The position numbers and the translations under genes are program-made. This document shows positions 36,600 to 44,008 of a DNA stretch of 64,000 nucleotides, piece by piece; the first letter of the stretch is position 1; every line of letters starts with the position of its first letter. The stretch is from the NCBI GenBank assembly GCA_029011315.1, contig JAQXLA010000010.1, positions 1 to 64,000 on the forward strand. The letters are read 5' to 3'. The stretch is from Desulfovibrionaceae bacterium (GTDB lineage Bacteria; Desulfobacterota; Desulfovibrionia; Desulfovibrionales; Desulfovibrionaceae). The notes under the pieces are model-generated. The model did not search any database. It was not told the DNA's origin and was given only the letters and a program-made list of their open reading frames with translations.

Positions 36600-39500
36600 C
36601 TAAAGTGTCGCCGCCTCTTCAATGACTTCAAAGGCTTCGATGACATCTCCGTCCTTGATATCGTTGAAATTCTCCAGGCAGATACCGCATTCATATCCCT
36701 TCAGGACTTCTCTCACATCATCCTTAAAGCGACGCAAAGACGCAATCTTACCTGTATAAACAACGACACCGTCGCGGACAAGACGAGCTCCGGCAGTACG
36801 GGTGATCTTGCCATCCGTAACGAGACTGCCGGCAATGGCTCCGACTTTCGGCACGCTGATGACCTTGCGCACTTCCGCCTGTCCCAAAGCCTGCTCTCGG
36901 CTGACAGGAGCAAGAAGCCCCGCCATAGCACTTTTAATCTCATCTACGAGCTTGTAAATAATATCATAGAATCGAATATCAATACTTTCATGCTCAGCCA
37001 AATCGCGAACCTTGGAAGCCGGACGAACATTGAAGCCGATCACAATTGCGTCAGAAGCCGAAGCCAGAAGAATATCTGATTCTGTGATTGCTCCTGTACC
37101 GCCATGAATGATATTGATCTGCACCTTGTCCGTGCTCAGCTTGCGCAACGCTTCCAAAATGGCTTCCAGAGATCCCTGCACGTCGGCCTTCACCACAAGA
37201 TTCAGAGCCTTGGCCTCTTCATCATCAGCTCCGGAAGCAAGGAATGTCTCCAAAGTAACGCGGGTCGCCTTGGCCAGTTCTCTTTCTCTCTGTTTAATAG
37301 CACGGCTTTCCGCAATGCGGCGAGCCAGCTTTTCATCGGAGAGACAGATAAACTCCTCGCCGGCTTCCGGAACTCCGTCAAAACCCTGCACCTCAACAGG
37401 AATGGAAGGTCCGGCTTCACGGGTCTTTCGTCCCTGATCATTAAACATGGCGCGCACGCGGCCGCTGAAAACACCGCAAACGAAATTATCTCCCTGATGC
37501 AGCGTACCTTCCTGAATCAGTACGGTAGCCACAGGTCCGCGTCCCTTATCCAGCTTTGCCTCCACGATGTGTCCTCGGGCAAGCTTGTCAGGATTGGCTT
37601 TCAGTTCCAGAATTTCAGCCTGCAATGCGAGAAGTTCAAGCAAATCATCAAGACCTTCCCGTGTCTTCGCCGAAACCTTCGCTACGATGGTGTCTCCGCC
37701 CCATTCTTCGGGAACAAGACCGATTTCCGCCAGTTCTCTCAGCACTCTGTCCGGATTTGCCGTTGGCTTATCCATTTTATTAACGGCTACAAGAATCGGA
37801 ACACCCGCAGCACGGGAATGGTTCACCGCTTCTCTTGTCTGCTCCATCACGCCGTCATCCGCCGCCACGACAAGAACCACCAGATCTGTCATCTGCGCGC
37901 CTCTGGCTCGCATGGCTGTGAATGCTTCATGACCGGGAGTATCCAGAAACACGATTTCACCGCGCTTCGTCGTGACGTGATACGCGCCGATATGCTGCGT
38001 GATGCCGCCAGCTTCGCCGCTGGTCACATTGGTTTTGCGAATGGCGTCAAGCAGAGAAGTTTTGCCGTGGTCAACATGCCCCATGATCGTCACAACCGGA
38101 GGACGAAGGCGAAGCTGTTCAGGCTTATCCGGCACAGCATTTGCCAGGTACTCCTCTTCCATAAAGCCCACATGCTCTACTTCATATCCAAACTCTGACG
38201 CCACGACGGCTGCCGTATCGAAATCCAGAGACTTATTAATCGTCGCAATAATTCCAAGATTGAACAGAACTTTGATAATTTCTCCGGCTTTCAATCCCAT
38301 CTGATGCGCCATATCATTGACACGAATGGCCTCTTCCACACGAATTTTTCTCTTGGCGGCCTTAATGGGCTGCGTCGTAACCGGAGAAGCGGCATGAGCC
38401 GACGCCTTTGGACGACGCTTCACGCTGCGCATGCGCGGCATTTCTTCATCATCTTCTCTGCGACGACCTCCAAAATCTTCAAAATCCGTATTTCTACGGA
38501 CATTCTTGTTCCGCTTCTTCTTGCTCTGTCCCTCTCCGGCGAGTGCCGCGGGGATACCAGCAGGCTGACGGGATCCTCCGCCCGCAGAACGTTGAGGACG
38601 AGACGGACGGGAACTTTCCGCATCCCTGTCAAAGCCGTCTCTGCCTTCACCTCTGCCAGATCCCTGAAAGGAACGGCCGGAAGAACGTGAAGCATCCCGA
38701 TTTCCTTCGGAACGGGAACGCCCCTCACCACGATTCATGCGTCCGGAATCGGCACCTTCTCCACGGCGATTATTGAAATCACGACGTTCACGAAAATCTT
38801 TTCCAGTGCCTCCCCCATCTCTGAAACGATTTTCCCGAGGATTCTCTCCCGCAGTAGCCTGAGGAGTCTGCGAGACAGTCTGAGTCTGAGGAGAAGGACG
38901 CGAGATAACTCGAACATGTGGGACGGCTGCCTCCTTGCGGGAACGGCGACGTTCCGCGCCGTCTTCCCTGGCTGATCCGGACCTAACAATCGCCGCTTCT
39001 TCCGGAGAAGCGGAAAAAACCGGCGTGCTGCGTTCATGCTTTTTCGCTTCCTCAGCTTTTCGGGCTTCTTCCCGAGCCGCTGCAGCTTCCTCAGCTTTTC
39101 TGGCCTCTTCAGCAAGGCGAGCGGCTTCTTCAGCCAGTCGTTTCTCTTCAGCAAGCCGAGCTTCTTCAGCGGCCTTAGCCGCTGCAATATCCTCAGGACG
39201 GCTGATGATTCTGGCAGGAGCTATCTCCATAGGAGCTCTGCGCGCACGTTTTCTCGCCGTATTTTTGGCCGCCTGGGCTTTGTCCGGCTTTGATTCTTCA
39301 GCAGTCGCCTCCGTTTCGGAGGACTTAGCGGAAACGTCTTCCGCTTCAACAGTGCCGTTTCCCTCAGCAGCTTTCGAAACAGACTGGCGACGACGGACTA
39401 TCACTCCTGATCCACGGCGTTCCGTGCCAACAGATCCGACACCGTTCTTCTGAACTTCAGCCCGAAGACGTCCGGCCTCATTTCCGGTCAGACTGACGCT

Positions 39501-39605
39501 TTTGCGTACCTGAATATCCAGCCGACGTCCAACTTCGGCCAGCTCTTCGGCTTTAATGCCGAGTTCTCTGGCAAGATCTCCCGCTTTTATCTTTTCTTCA
39601 CTCAT
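36600..39605 (-). CDS. infB: Translation initiation factor IF-2
   Basis: GTPase delivering initiator tRNA to the 30S. 1001 aa, longer than E. coli (890) because of the N-terminal part. Residues 1-50 are an IF2_N domain ([20 protein letters not shown]), 130-195 an Ala/Glu/Lys helical repeat (units like [20 protein letters not shown]), 200-400 an Arg/Gly/Ser-rich disordered stretch, 415-470 a second IF2_N domain, then G1 near residue 505 ([20 protein letters not shown]), G3 [19 protein letters not shown]4 AVNKMDKP, and C-terminal domains II to IV. ATG at 39605 overlaps ylxR by 4 bp. Confidence 0.96.
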   Translation of the reverse strand: MSEEKIKAGDLARELGIKAEELAEVGRRLDIQVRKSVSLTGNEAGRLRAEVQKNGVGSVGTERRGSGVIVRRRQSVSKAAEGNGTVEAEDVSAKSSETEATAEESKPDKAQAAKNTARKRARRAPMEIAPARIISRPEDIAAAKAAEEARLAEEKRLAEEAARLAEEARKAEEAAAAREEARKAEEAKKHERSTPVFSASPEEAAIVRSGSAREDGAERRRSRKEAAVPHVRVISRPSPQTQTVSQTPQATAGENPRENRFRDGGGTGKDFRERRDFNNRRGEGADSGRMNRGEGRSRSEGNRDASRSSGRSFQGSGRGEGRDGFDRDAESSRPSRPQRSAGGGSRQPAGIPAALAGEGQSKKKRNKNVRRNTDFEDFGGRRREDDEEMPRMRSVKRRPKASAHAASPVTTQPIKAAKRKIRVEEAIRVNDMAHQMGLKAGEIIKVLFNLGIIATINKSLDFDTAAVVASEFGYEVEHVGFMEEEYLANAVPDKPEQLRLRPPVVTIMGHVDHGKTSLLDAIRKTNVTSGEAGGITQHIGAYHVTTKRGEIVFLDTPGHEAFTAMRARGAQMTDLVVLVVAADDGVMEQTREAVNHSRAAGVPILVAVNKMDKPTANPDRVLRELAEIGLVPEEWGGDTIVAKVSAKTREGLDDLLELLALQAEILELKANPDKLARGHIVEAKLDKGRGPVATVLIQEGTLHQGDNFVCGVFSGRVRAMFNDQGRKTREAGPSIPVEVQGFDGVPEAGEEFICLSDEKLARRIAESRAIKQRERELAKATRVTLETFLASGADDEEAKALNLVVKADVQGSLEAILEALRKLSTDKVQINIIHGGTGAITESDILLASASDAIVIGFNVRPASKVRDLAEHESIDIRFYDIIYKLVDEIKSAMAGLLAPVSREQALGQAEVRKVISVPKVGAIAGSLVTDGKITRTAGARLVRDGVVVYTGKIASLRRFKDDVREVLKGYECGICLENFNDIKDGDVIEAFEVIEEAATL

Positions 39606-39832
39606 GCGTTTTTCTTCCTTCCCCCGCGATTCCGTCCAGACGGAGGACGGCGCCGCCGAAATTTTTCAAGACATTCTCCGCTTGCACAGACATAAAAACC
39701 TCTTCCCTGAGCCGTCTGTCCGGCATCGGATTCAAAGGACTCTCCGTCAGCTGACGGTACGAAACGGTGCAGTTCCCATTTCGGAAAATGCCGTCTGCAT
39801 ACGGCGCACATTCTCATCGGCACATGCTTCAC
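39602..39832 (-). CDS. ylxR: YlxR-family (DUF448) RNA-binding protein
   Basis: 76 aa with the family pattern [20 protein letters not shown] and [16 protein letters not shown], plus a basic tail. The nusA-ylxR-infB order is the standard one. Start is GTG at 39832, overlapping the nusA stop; the ATG 5 codons later is possible. YlxR proteins bind nucleic acids and have been linked to RNase P; the role here is inferred from family only. Confidence 0.9.
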   Translation of the reverse strand: MKHVPMRMCAVCRRHFPKWELHRFVPSADGESFESDAGQTAQGRGFYVCASGECLEKFRRRRPPSGRNRGGRKKNA

Positions 39833-41088
39833 TCTTCGGCATTCTCCGTATTCCCGGCAGGCCGATCCCGATACAGATTAATGGCCATGCGCAGTTCTTC
39901 GATTTTTTTCGCAGACAGCCCAAGTCTCTCACCAAGATCATCGTCCGAAGCCGCATCAATCCGATCCAGAGACGTATACCCAGCCTTTTCAAACATGTCC
40001 TCAGGAAGATTGACCACCTTCGCCGCCGAAGCAATAAAAGCATCAATCTTCGCATCAGATTCCTTGATAATATTGATCTTCATGCCAAGCAGCGTTGCAG
40101 CCAGGCGAGTATTCTGTCCGCGTACGCCAATGGCACCTGTCAGCTGGCTTTCAGGAACCACGACTTCAAGCTGAGTTTTGCCGTCTTCTTCGACCGTGCG
40201 GATACGAGAAACCACAGCAGGAGCGAGGGCGTTTCTGGCATAGACGGAAATATCGGAACTCCATACGACGATATCAATGCGCTCTCCATGCAGCTCCTGC
40301 ACAATATTCTGAATGCGGGATCCGCGTACGCCAACGCAGGAGCCAACAGCATCGACATCTCTGTCTCTGGAAAAAACAGCCACTTTTGCACGGCGACCCG
40401 GATCTCTGGCAACATTAATAATCTGCACAATTCCGTCATCCACTTCGGGAATCTCTCGTTTGAAAAGCGCAATCATATATTCACGTCCAGCCCGAGAAAG
40501 AACTATCTGAGGGCTGCGCCCGTCATTGCGTACCTCCTTGATGACTGCCTGAATCCGCTGATCTCTGCCGAAATGCTCTCCGGGGATCTGTTCACTTTCC
40601 GGCAGAATTGCTTCCGCACGTCCGTTTAAATTGACAATGATATTCCGACGATCCCGACGCTGCGGCACGCCGATAACGATTTCGCCGACGCGCTTGACAT
40701 ATTCATCATAAATGCTTTTCTGCTCAGCTTCGTGCATACGCTGAATAATAACCTGCTTGGCAGATTGAGCGGCAATACGGCCGAGATCCTCAACTTTCAG
40801 AGGAAATCCCATTTCATCATTGAGCTGTACGCCAGGATCCAATTTCAGAGCCTGCTCCAGAGTGACTTCTCTGTCAGGATCCTGAACCGTTTCGACAACG
40901 ACCTTGAACTGAAAAACCTTTATTTCTCCTGTATCGTCATCATACGTCACTTCAATATCTATGCGTTCGCCATATTTCCTCAGAACGGACATTTCCACGG
41001 CAGCCTCAAGAGTCTCAATGAGCGTCGCCTTATCGATTCCCCGATCTTTGCAGATTTGATCAATGGTTTTCTTCAATTCCAGATTCAT
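39829..41088 (-). CDS. nusA: Transcription elongation/termination factor NusA
   Basis: 419 aa. N-terminal RNAP-binding domain (about 1-125), S1 domain (about 130-195, VIGVPQRRDRRNIIVNLNGR), KH1 and KH2 (about 200-340: SRAGREYMIALFKREIPEVD; VGSCVGVRGSRIQNIVQELH; GAIGVRGQNTRLAATLLGMK), and a short C-terminal part with one helix-hairpin-like acidic repeat rather than the two of E. coli. ATG at 41088 with GGAGG; overlaps rimP by 29 bp and ylxR by 4 bp. Confidence 0.96.
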   Translation of the reverse strand: MNLELKKTIDQICKDRGIDKATLIETLEAAVEMSVLRKYGERIDIEVTYDDDTGEIKVFQFKVVVETVQDPDREVTLEQALKLDPGVQLNDEMGFPLKVEDLGRIAAQSAKQVIIQRMHEAEQKSIYDEYVKRVGEIVIGVPQRRDRRNIIVNLNGRAEAILPESEQIPGEHFGRDQRIQAVIKEVRNDGRSPQIVLSRAGREYMIALFKREIPEVDDGIVQIINVARDPGRRAKVAVFSRDRDVDAVGSCVGVRGSRIQNIVQELHGERIDIVVWSSDISVYARNALAPAVVSRIRTVEEDGKTQLEVVVPESQLTGAIGVRGQNTRLAATLLGMKINIIKESDAKIDAFIASAAKVVNLPEDMFEKAGYTSLDRIDAASDDDLGERLGLSAKKIEELRMAINLYRDRPAGNTENAEE

Positions 41089-41731
41089 GCTCTACCTCCG
41101 CCGGCTTTTCTTTAAGAGTATTGGCCTTCCGGCCTTTTTTCTGCTGAGATCCGTTCTTTTTTCCGGGTTCAGGGAAATGATGCACAAGCCTGGCACGCCG
41201 TACGTTTTCCCATGCCAGAGAAACTGTTTCTGGCTGCTCGGCAAGGCGATTTTCCTCAGCGATGCGCAGTATCAGGGATTCTCCGTCAAGCTTTTCCAAA
41301 ATTCCCGTAAAATGTCTGCGCCCGTACCACGCATCAGGCGCTTGAAAAAGCGTTATATCAAGTTCCCGGCCAATATAGGAAGCAAGCTGATCCAAACGGA
41401 AAAACGTCCGCTCCAGTCCTGGCGAAGATACTTCCAGTGTCCATCTGGAACTGAACAGATCCTCCACTTCCAATGCCAGTCCAAGCATTCGCGACAGTTT
41501 TTCGCACTGTCCTATGCTGACACCGCCCTGAGATTCCGTCCCCTGCATGATGATGCTATCTTCGGCAGGATCTTCATCTGCTTCAAGGGAAATATCGGGA
41601 TGGGCATCAACAAAGAAACGGACTACCGGAACTCCCTGCCCGATAATTTCAACTCCCCAGACCTTCAATCCTAACGACTCCGCAAGAGGTTCCGCGAGAG
41701 AGGTCAGCCGTGCGGCAAGCGATTCACTCAT
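41060..41731 (-). CDS. rimP: Ribosome maturation factor RimP
   Basis: 30S assembly factor. 223 aa against about 150 in E. coli. N-domain SLAEPLAESLGLKVWGVEII and C-domain LFSSRWTLEVSSPGLERTFF are standard; an insert of acidic residues (about 45-65) and a basic lysine-rich tail (about 180-223) account for the extra length. First gene of the nusA-infB operon. Its ribosome-binding site is weak (GGA) and lies just after a CCGCAC/GTGCGG hairpin (41748-41764), so translation may be limited. Confidence 0.93.
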   Translation of the reverse strand: MSESLAARLTSLAEPLAESLGLKVWGVEIIGQGVPVVRFFVDAHPDISLEADEDPAEDSIIMQGTESQGGVSIGQCEKLSRMLGLALEVEDLFSSRWTLEVSSPGLERTFFRLDQLASYIGRELDITLFQAPDAWYGRRHFTGILEKLDGESLILRIAEENRLAEQPETVSLAWENVRRARLVHHFPEPGKKNGSQQKKGRKANTLKEKPAEVEHESGIEENH

Positions 41732-41747
41732 AGATCAACGAATCCGT

Positions 41748-41764
41748 CCGCACTTCACGTGCGG
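41748..41764 (-). promoter_or_regulatory. Hairpin next to the rimP start
   Basis: CCGCAC-GTGAA-GTGCGG on the minus strand, 16 nt before the rimP ATG. No T tract follows, so it is not a terminator; it may affect ribosome access. Confidence 0.3.
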
Positions 41765-41790
41765 CATTAATTTTATTTTTATTTCAGCAT

Positions 41791-41873
41791 AAAAAAAGGG
41801 GGCCTGAAAGGCCACCCCAGCTAAGCCGTCTCATTACGGCTGAACAGGAGAACAGATTCCAAGAATCTGTTTC
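41791..41873 (-). ncRNA. Candidate terminated leader or small RNA upstream of rimP
   Basis: From the predicted start near 41873 the RNA would be about 80 nt: hairpin ACAGATTC-TTG-GAATCTGT (41870-41852), hairpin AGCCGT-AATGAG-ACGGCT (41841-41824), then terminator GGCCT-TTC-AGGCC (41813-41801, extended past one mismatch) and seven T residues (41797-41791). It ends 60 nt before rimP. A 7-base segment overlapping the start (41876-41870) is complementary to the terminator loop and arm (41809-41803), but if transcription starts at 41873 only four of those bases are in the RNA. Either an attenuator or a free small RNA. Confidence 0.45.
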
Positions 41874-41879
41874 AGGAAA

Positions 41880-41909
41880 AGAATAGGCTATTTTTATGGC
41901 ATCTGTCAA
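41880..41909 (-). promoter_or_regulatory. Consensus sigma-70 promoter of the rimP leader
   Basis: Minus strand TTGACA (41909-41904), 18-nt spacer, TATTCT (41885-41880). A perfect -35 hexamer, upstream of rimP-nusA-ylxR-infB. Confidence 0.65.
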
Positions 41910-41947
41910 GACTGCCGTCCAGACAGAAAAATTTATAGAGATGAACA

Positions 41948-41971
41948 GGAATCCGCCTTCCGGCGGATTCC
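41948..41971 (-). terminator. Hairpin after the zinc-ribbon gene
   Basis: Perfect 10-bp stem GGAATCCGCC-TTCC-GGCGGATTCC, 11 bp past the zinc-ribbon stop on the minus strand. The following tract is T-rich but broken, so termination may be partial. Confidence 0.6.
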
Positions 41972-41981
41972 CAATGAGTTT

Positions 41982-42851
41982 CTACTGATTCCGAACGGGG
42001 ACAGAGGCCGCAACAACTTTTACATTGTAATTTACAGCTTCCGCAGGTGCTCTGTAAAACACGACCATGAACGGCACCTGTCCGCCGGGATGCACATTCG
42101 TATTGTTTGCCAGAACATCAATCCTGTTGGTAAGCAAAGTCTCTATTTCCTGCTCCGACAAAACACGAAGCTGGAACGGCGTAATAACCGTTCCGGCGAT
42201 CTGGGTCTTCGCAATCAAAACCCGGCCGTCCTTATCCATCAGACTGGCTTCCACCCGAATATTTTCACGGGGCGAAGAGGCATTGTTCATTAATGTCCCT
42301 TCTACCACACAGATATCGCCGCATTTTTCATTCTTGATGCTGCTTTGCTTTGCTGTAATGCCAATATCACGAATCAGTTCCTGCGACGATATTCCGCTAT
42401 TGGCTCCAGCTTTCAGATTCAGCATGACCTTGACGGAGTCCAGATAAGACGTCTGCGTCCAAAGCCACCAGGAACCTCCTCCCAGAGCACAGAGGATGAT
42501 TAAGGCCGCAAGCCATCCAAAACCGGAGCTTTTTGGCGCAGGCGGCATACGGAGCTCTCCATTTTTCACAGCACAGCTCTCATTGTCCGCAGCCTCCTCT
42601 CCAGGCATTCGAAGCGTTCCGGAATCATTCCTCTCAGCAACAGGCTGCGTCTGCAGTGCCGAATTCACGGGAAAAGAATCCTGCTGCCCCCCTTTTTCTT
42701 CCCGGTCTGAAACGGGCTGAGAGAGGTTTTCCGTTTCTTCCAGGACAAAGACATGCTTGCAGACTGAACAGCGAAGCCTTGCACCTGGCCTGGCAACATT
42801 TTCTGGCAGCTTAAAGACCGTACTGCATTTCGGACATGCAATTTTTCTCAT
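41982..42851 (-). CDS. Zinc-ribbon (MJ0042-type) membrane protein with DUF3426-like domain
   Basis: 289 aa from the ATG at 42851 with GAGAG upstream; two earlier in-frame ATGs are less well placed. N-terminal zinc ribbon with two CxxC pairs (MRKIACPKCSTVFKLPENVA; LRCSVCKHVFVLEE), a low-complexity acidic/glutamine linker (about 40-110), one membrane helix (about 115-140, GWLAALIILCALGGGSWWLW) and an external beta-rich domain to the end, which fits DUF3426 (VEGTLMNNASSPRENIRVEA; NNTNVHPGGQVPFMVVFYRA). Function unknown. Separated from NAGS-like gene by a palindrome-bearing gap. Confidence 0.8.
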   Translation of the reverse strand: MRKIACPKCSTVFKLPENVARPGARLRCSVCKHVFVLEETENLSQPVSDREEKGGQQDSFPVNSALQTQPVAERNDSGTLRMPGEEAADNESCAVKNGELRMPPAPKSSGFGWLAALIILCALGGGSWWLWTQTSYLDSVKVMLNLKAGANSGISSQELIRDIGITAKQSSIKNEKCGDICVVEGTLMNNASSPRENIRVEASLMDKDGRVLIAKTQIAGTVITPFQLRVLSEQEIETLLTNRIDVLANNTNVHPGGQVPFMVVFYRAPAEAVNYNVKVVAASVPVRNQ

Positions 42852-42929
42852 AAACATATCTCTCATTATCTTAAAAGATTAGGGTATTCCGCCGTTGGCT
42901 CCAAAGACCTTGACGACATGACACAGACA

Positions 42930-42948
42930 ACATGTCTGCCAGACATGT
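42930..42948. promoter_or_regulatory. Perfect palindrome upstream of the zinc-ribbon gene
   Basis: ACATGTCTG-C-CAGACATGT, 9-bp arms with a 1-bp centre, 79 bp before the zinc-ribbon start. It has operator-like geometry and no T tract. Regulator unknown. Confidence 0.4.
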
Positions 42949-43012
42949 CCCCTCTACATTGAAAAACGCTATGAAAGTACGTTACATCGCTCTCATGGTC
43001 AACAGCCGTTTT

Positions 43013-43495
43013 TCATGACAGACGCCTGGCAACGGCAAATTCATCGCAATCCGGAAATTTCGGACAGTGAATGCAATCCATCCAGACTTTTTGAGGCAGA
43101 ATATCCTTGCTTACTTCTTCAAAGCCAAGAGCCTGAAAAAAAGCCAGCTGATAGGTCAGCGCGAAAACGCGATCAATGCCAAGACTTTTTGCTTCATCAA
43201 GACAGGTATTGACAATCTGTCTTCCGCATCCTCTGCGCCGAATCTTTGGATCAAGAGCCAGAGAACGCACTTCGCACAGGTTGTCCCAGATAATTGCCAA
43301 CGCGCAGCATCCGACAATGGATCCATCCTGCTCCGCCACATAAAAATCGCGCAAATGTCCGTACAAATCCGAAAGAGAACGAGGCATTAAAACCTGATCC
43401 GCAGAACAGGTCAGCAACAGACCATGAATAGCCCGGATATCGTGCATCCGAGCCTTGCGCACCACAATATTCAGTGCCGAACATACATTGCTCAT
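43013..43495 (-). CDS. GNAT acetyltransferase, N-acetylglutamate synthase-like (short ArgA type)
   Basis: 160 aa, a single GNAT domain without the amino-acid kinase part of E. coli ArgA. N-terminal VRKARMHDIRAIHGLLL, acetyl-CoA P-loop DPKIRRRGCGRQIVNTCLDE, VFALTYQLAFFQALGFEEVS. The C-terminus carries a cysteine cluster (MDCIHCPKFPDCDEF). From memory this layout is that of the stand-alone acetylglutamate synthases of anaerobes, which start arginine synthesis; other Arg genes are not in view. Four-bp overlap with the TlpA-like gene. Confidence 0.8.
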   Translation of the reverse strand: MSNVCSALNIVVRKARMHDIRAIHGLLLTCSADQVLMPRSLSDLYGHLRDFYVAEQDGSIVGCCALAIIWDNLCEVRSLALDPKIRRRGCGRQIVNTCLDEAKSLGIDRVFALTYQLAFFQALGFEEVSKDILPQKVWMDCIHCPKFPDCDEFAVARRLS

Positions 43496-44004
43496 TGAAC
43501 ATCCCGTTGATTTCGCCTGATCGATTCATCAAGAAAATCGCGCAGCCCGTCAGCATCCAGCACCCCGGAAGCGGCATGGACTGCCGTTCCCGACGCATCA
43601 TATATTCTGTTGTAGGGAATGGTAACAAAACCGGTTTTACGCGCCACAGAAGATTCAGCGAGCCATACCGGATACGTAATAGCAGATTTCTGCACAAACG
43701 AACGCATGGCATTCGCATCTTCATCCAGGGAAATCCCGATAATCATCAGATCTTCAGGAGAATATTCCCTGCGAATCCGAATCAGATCCTGAATTTCCAT
43801 GCGGCATGGCGGACACCACGAAGCGAAATAGTTGATGAGAACGATCCTTCCCCGAGCACTCTGCACAACGGATTCAATCTCTTCATAGGACAAGGCACGT
43901 TGAGAATCCGCATTTTCTCCAAAGGCATCAGTGGCTCCGGCATGCCCCAGCATGATGAGCAAAAACAGCGCTACTGCAACAAGCTTCCGGAACAATCCGC
44001 ACAT
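43492..44004 (-). CDS. TlpA/ResA-like thioredoxin-fold protein, exported
   Basis: 170 aa from the ATG at 44004, 9 nt after GGAGG (an ATG at 44022 lies before that site). Signal peptide about 1-24 (LVAVALFLLIMLGHAGA), then a thioredoxin fold with NYFASWCPPCRMEIQDLIRI (WCPPC) and the cis-Pro TIPYNRIYDASG. Likely a periplasmic thiol-disulfide reductase, perhaps for cytochrome c maturation or protein repair. Sits between MetH and the GNAT gene with tight spacing, so co-transcribed. Confidence 0.85.
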   Translation of the reverse strand: MCGLFRKLVAVALFLLIMLGHAGATDAFGENADSQRALSYEEIESVVQSARGRIVLINYFASWCPPCRMEIQDLIRIRREYSPEDLMIIGISLDEDANAMRSFVQKSAITYPVWLAESSVARKTGFVTIPYNRIYDASGTAVHAASGVLDADGLRDFLDESIRRNQRDVQ

Positions 44005-44008
44005 AGAC

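Noticed and set aside
37104..40629. Plus-strand frames of 364 and 357 codons
   Set aside because: Antisense to infB and nusA/ylxR, no start signals, no family motifs.
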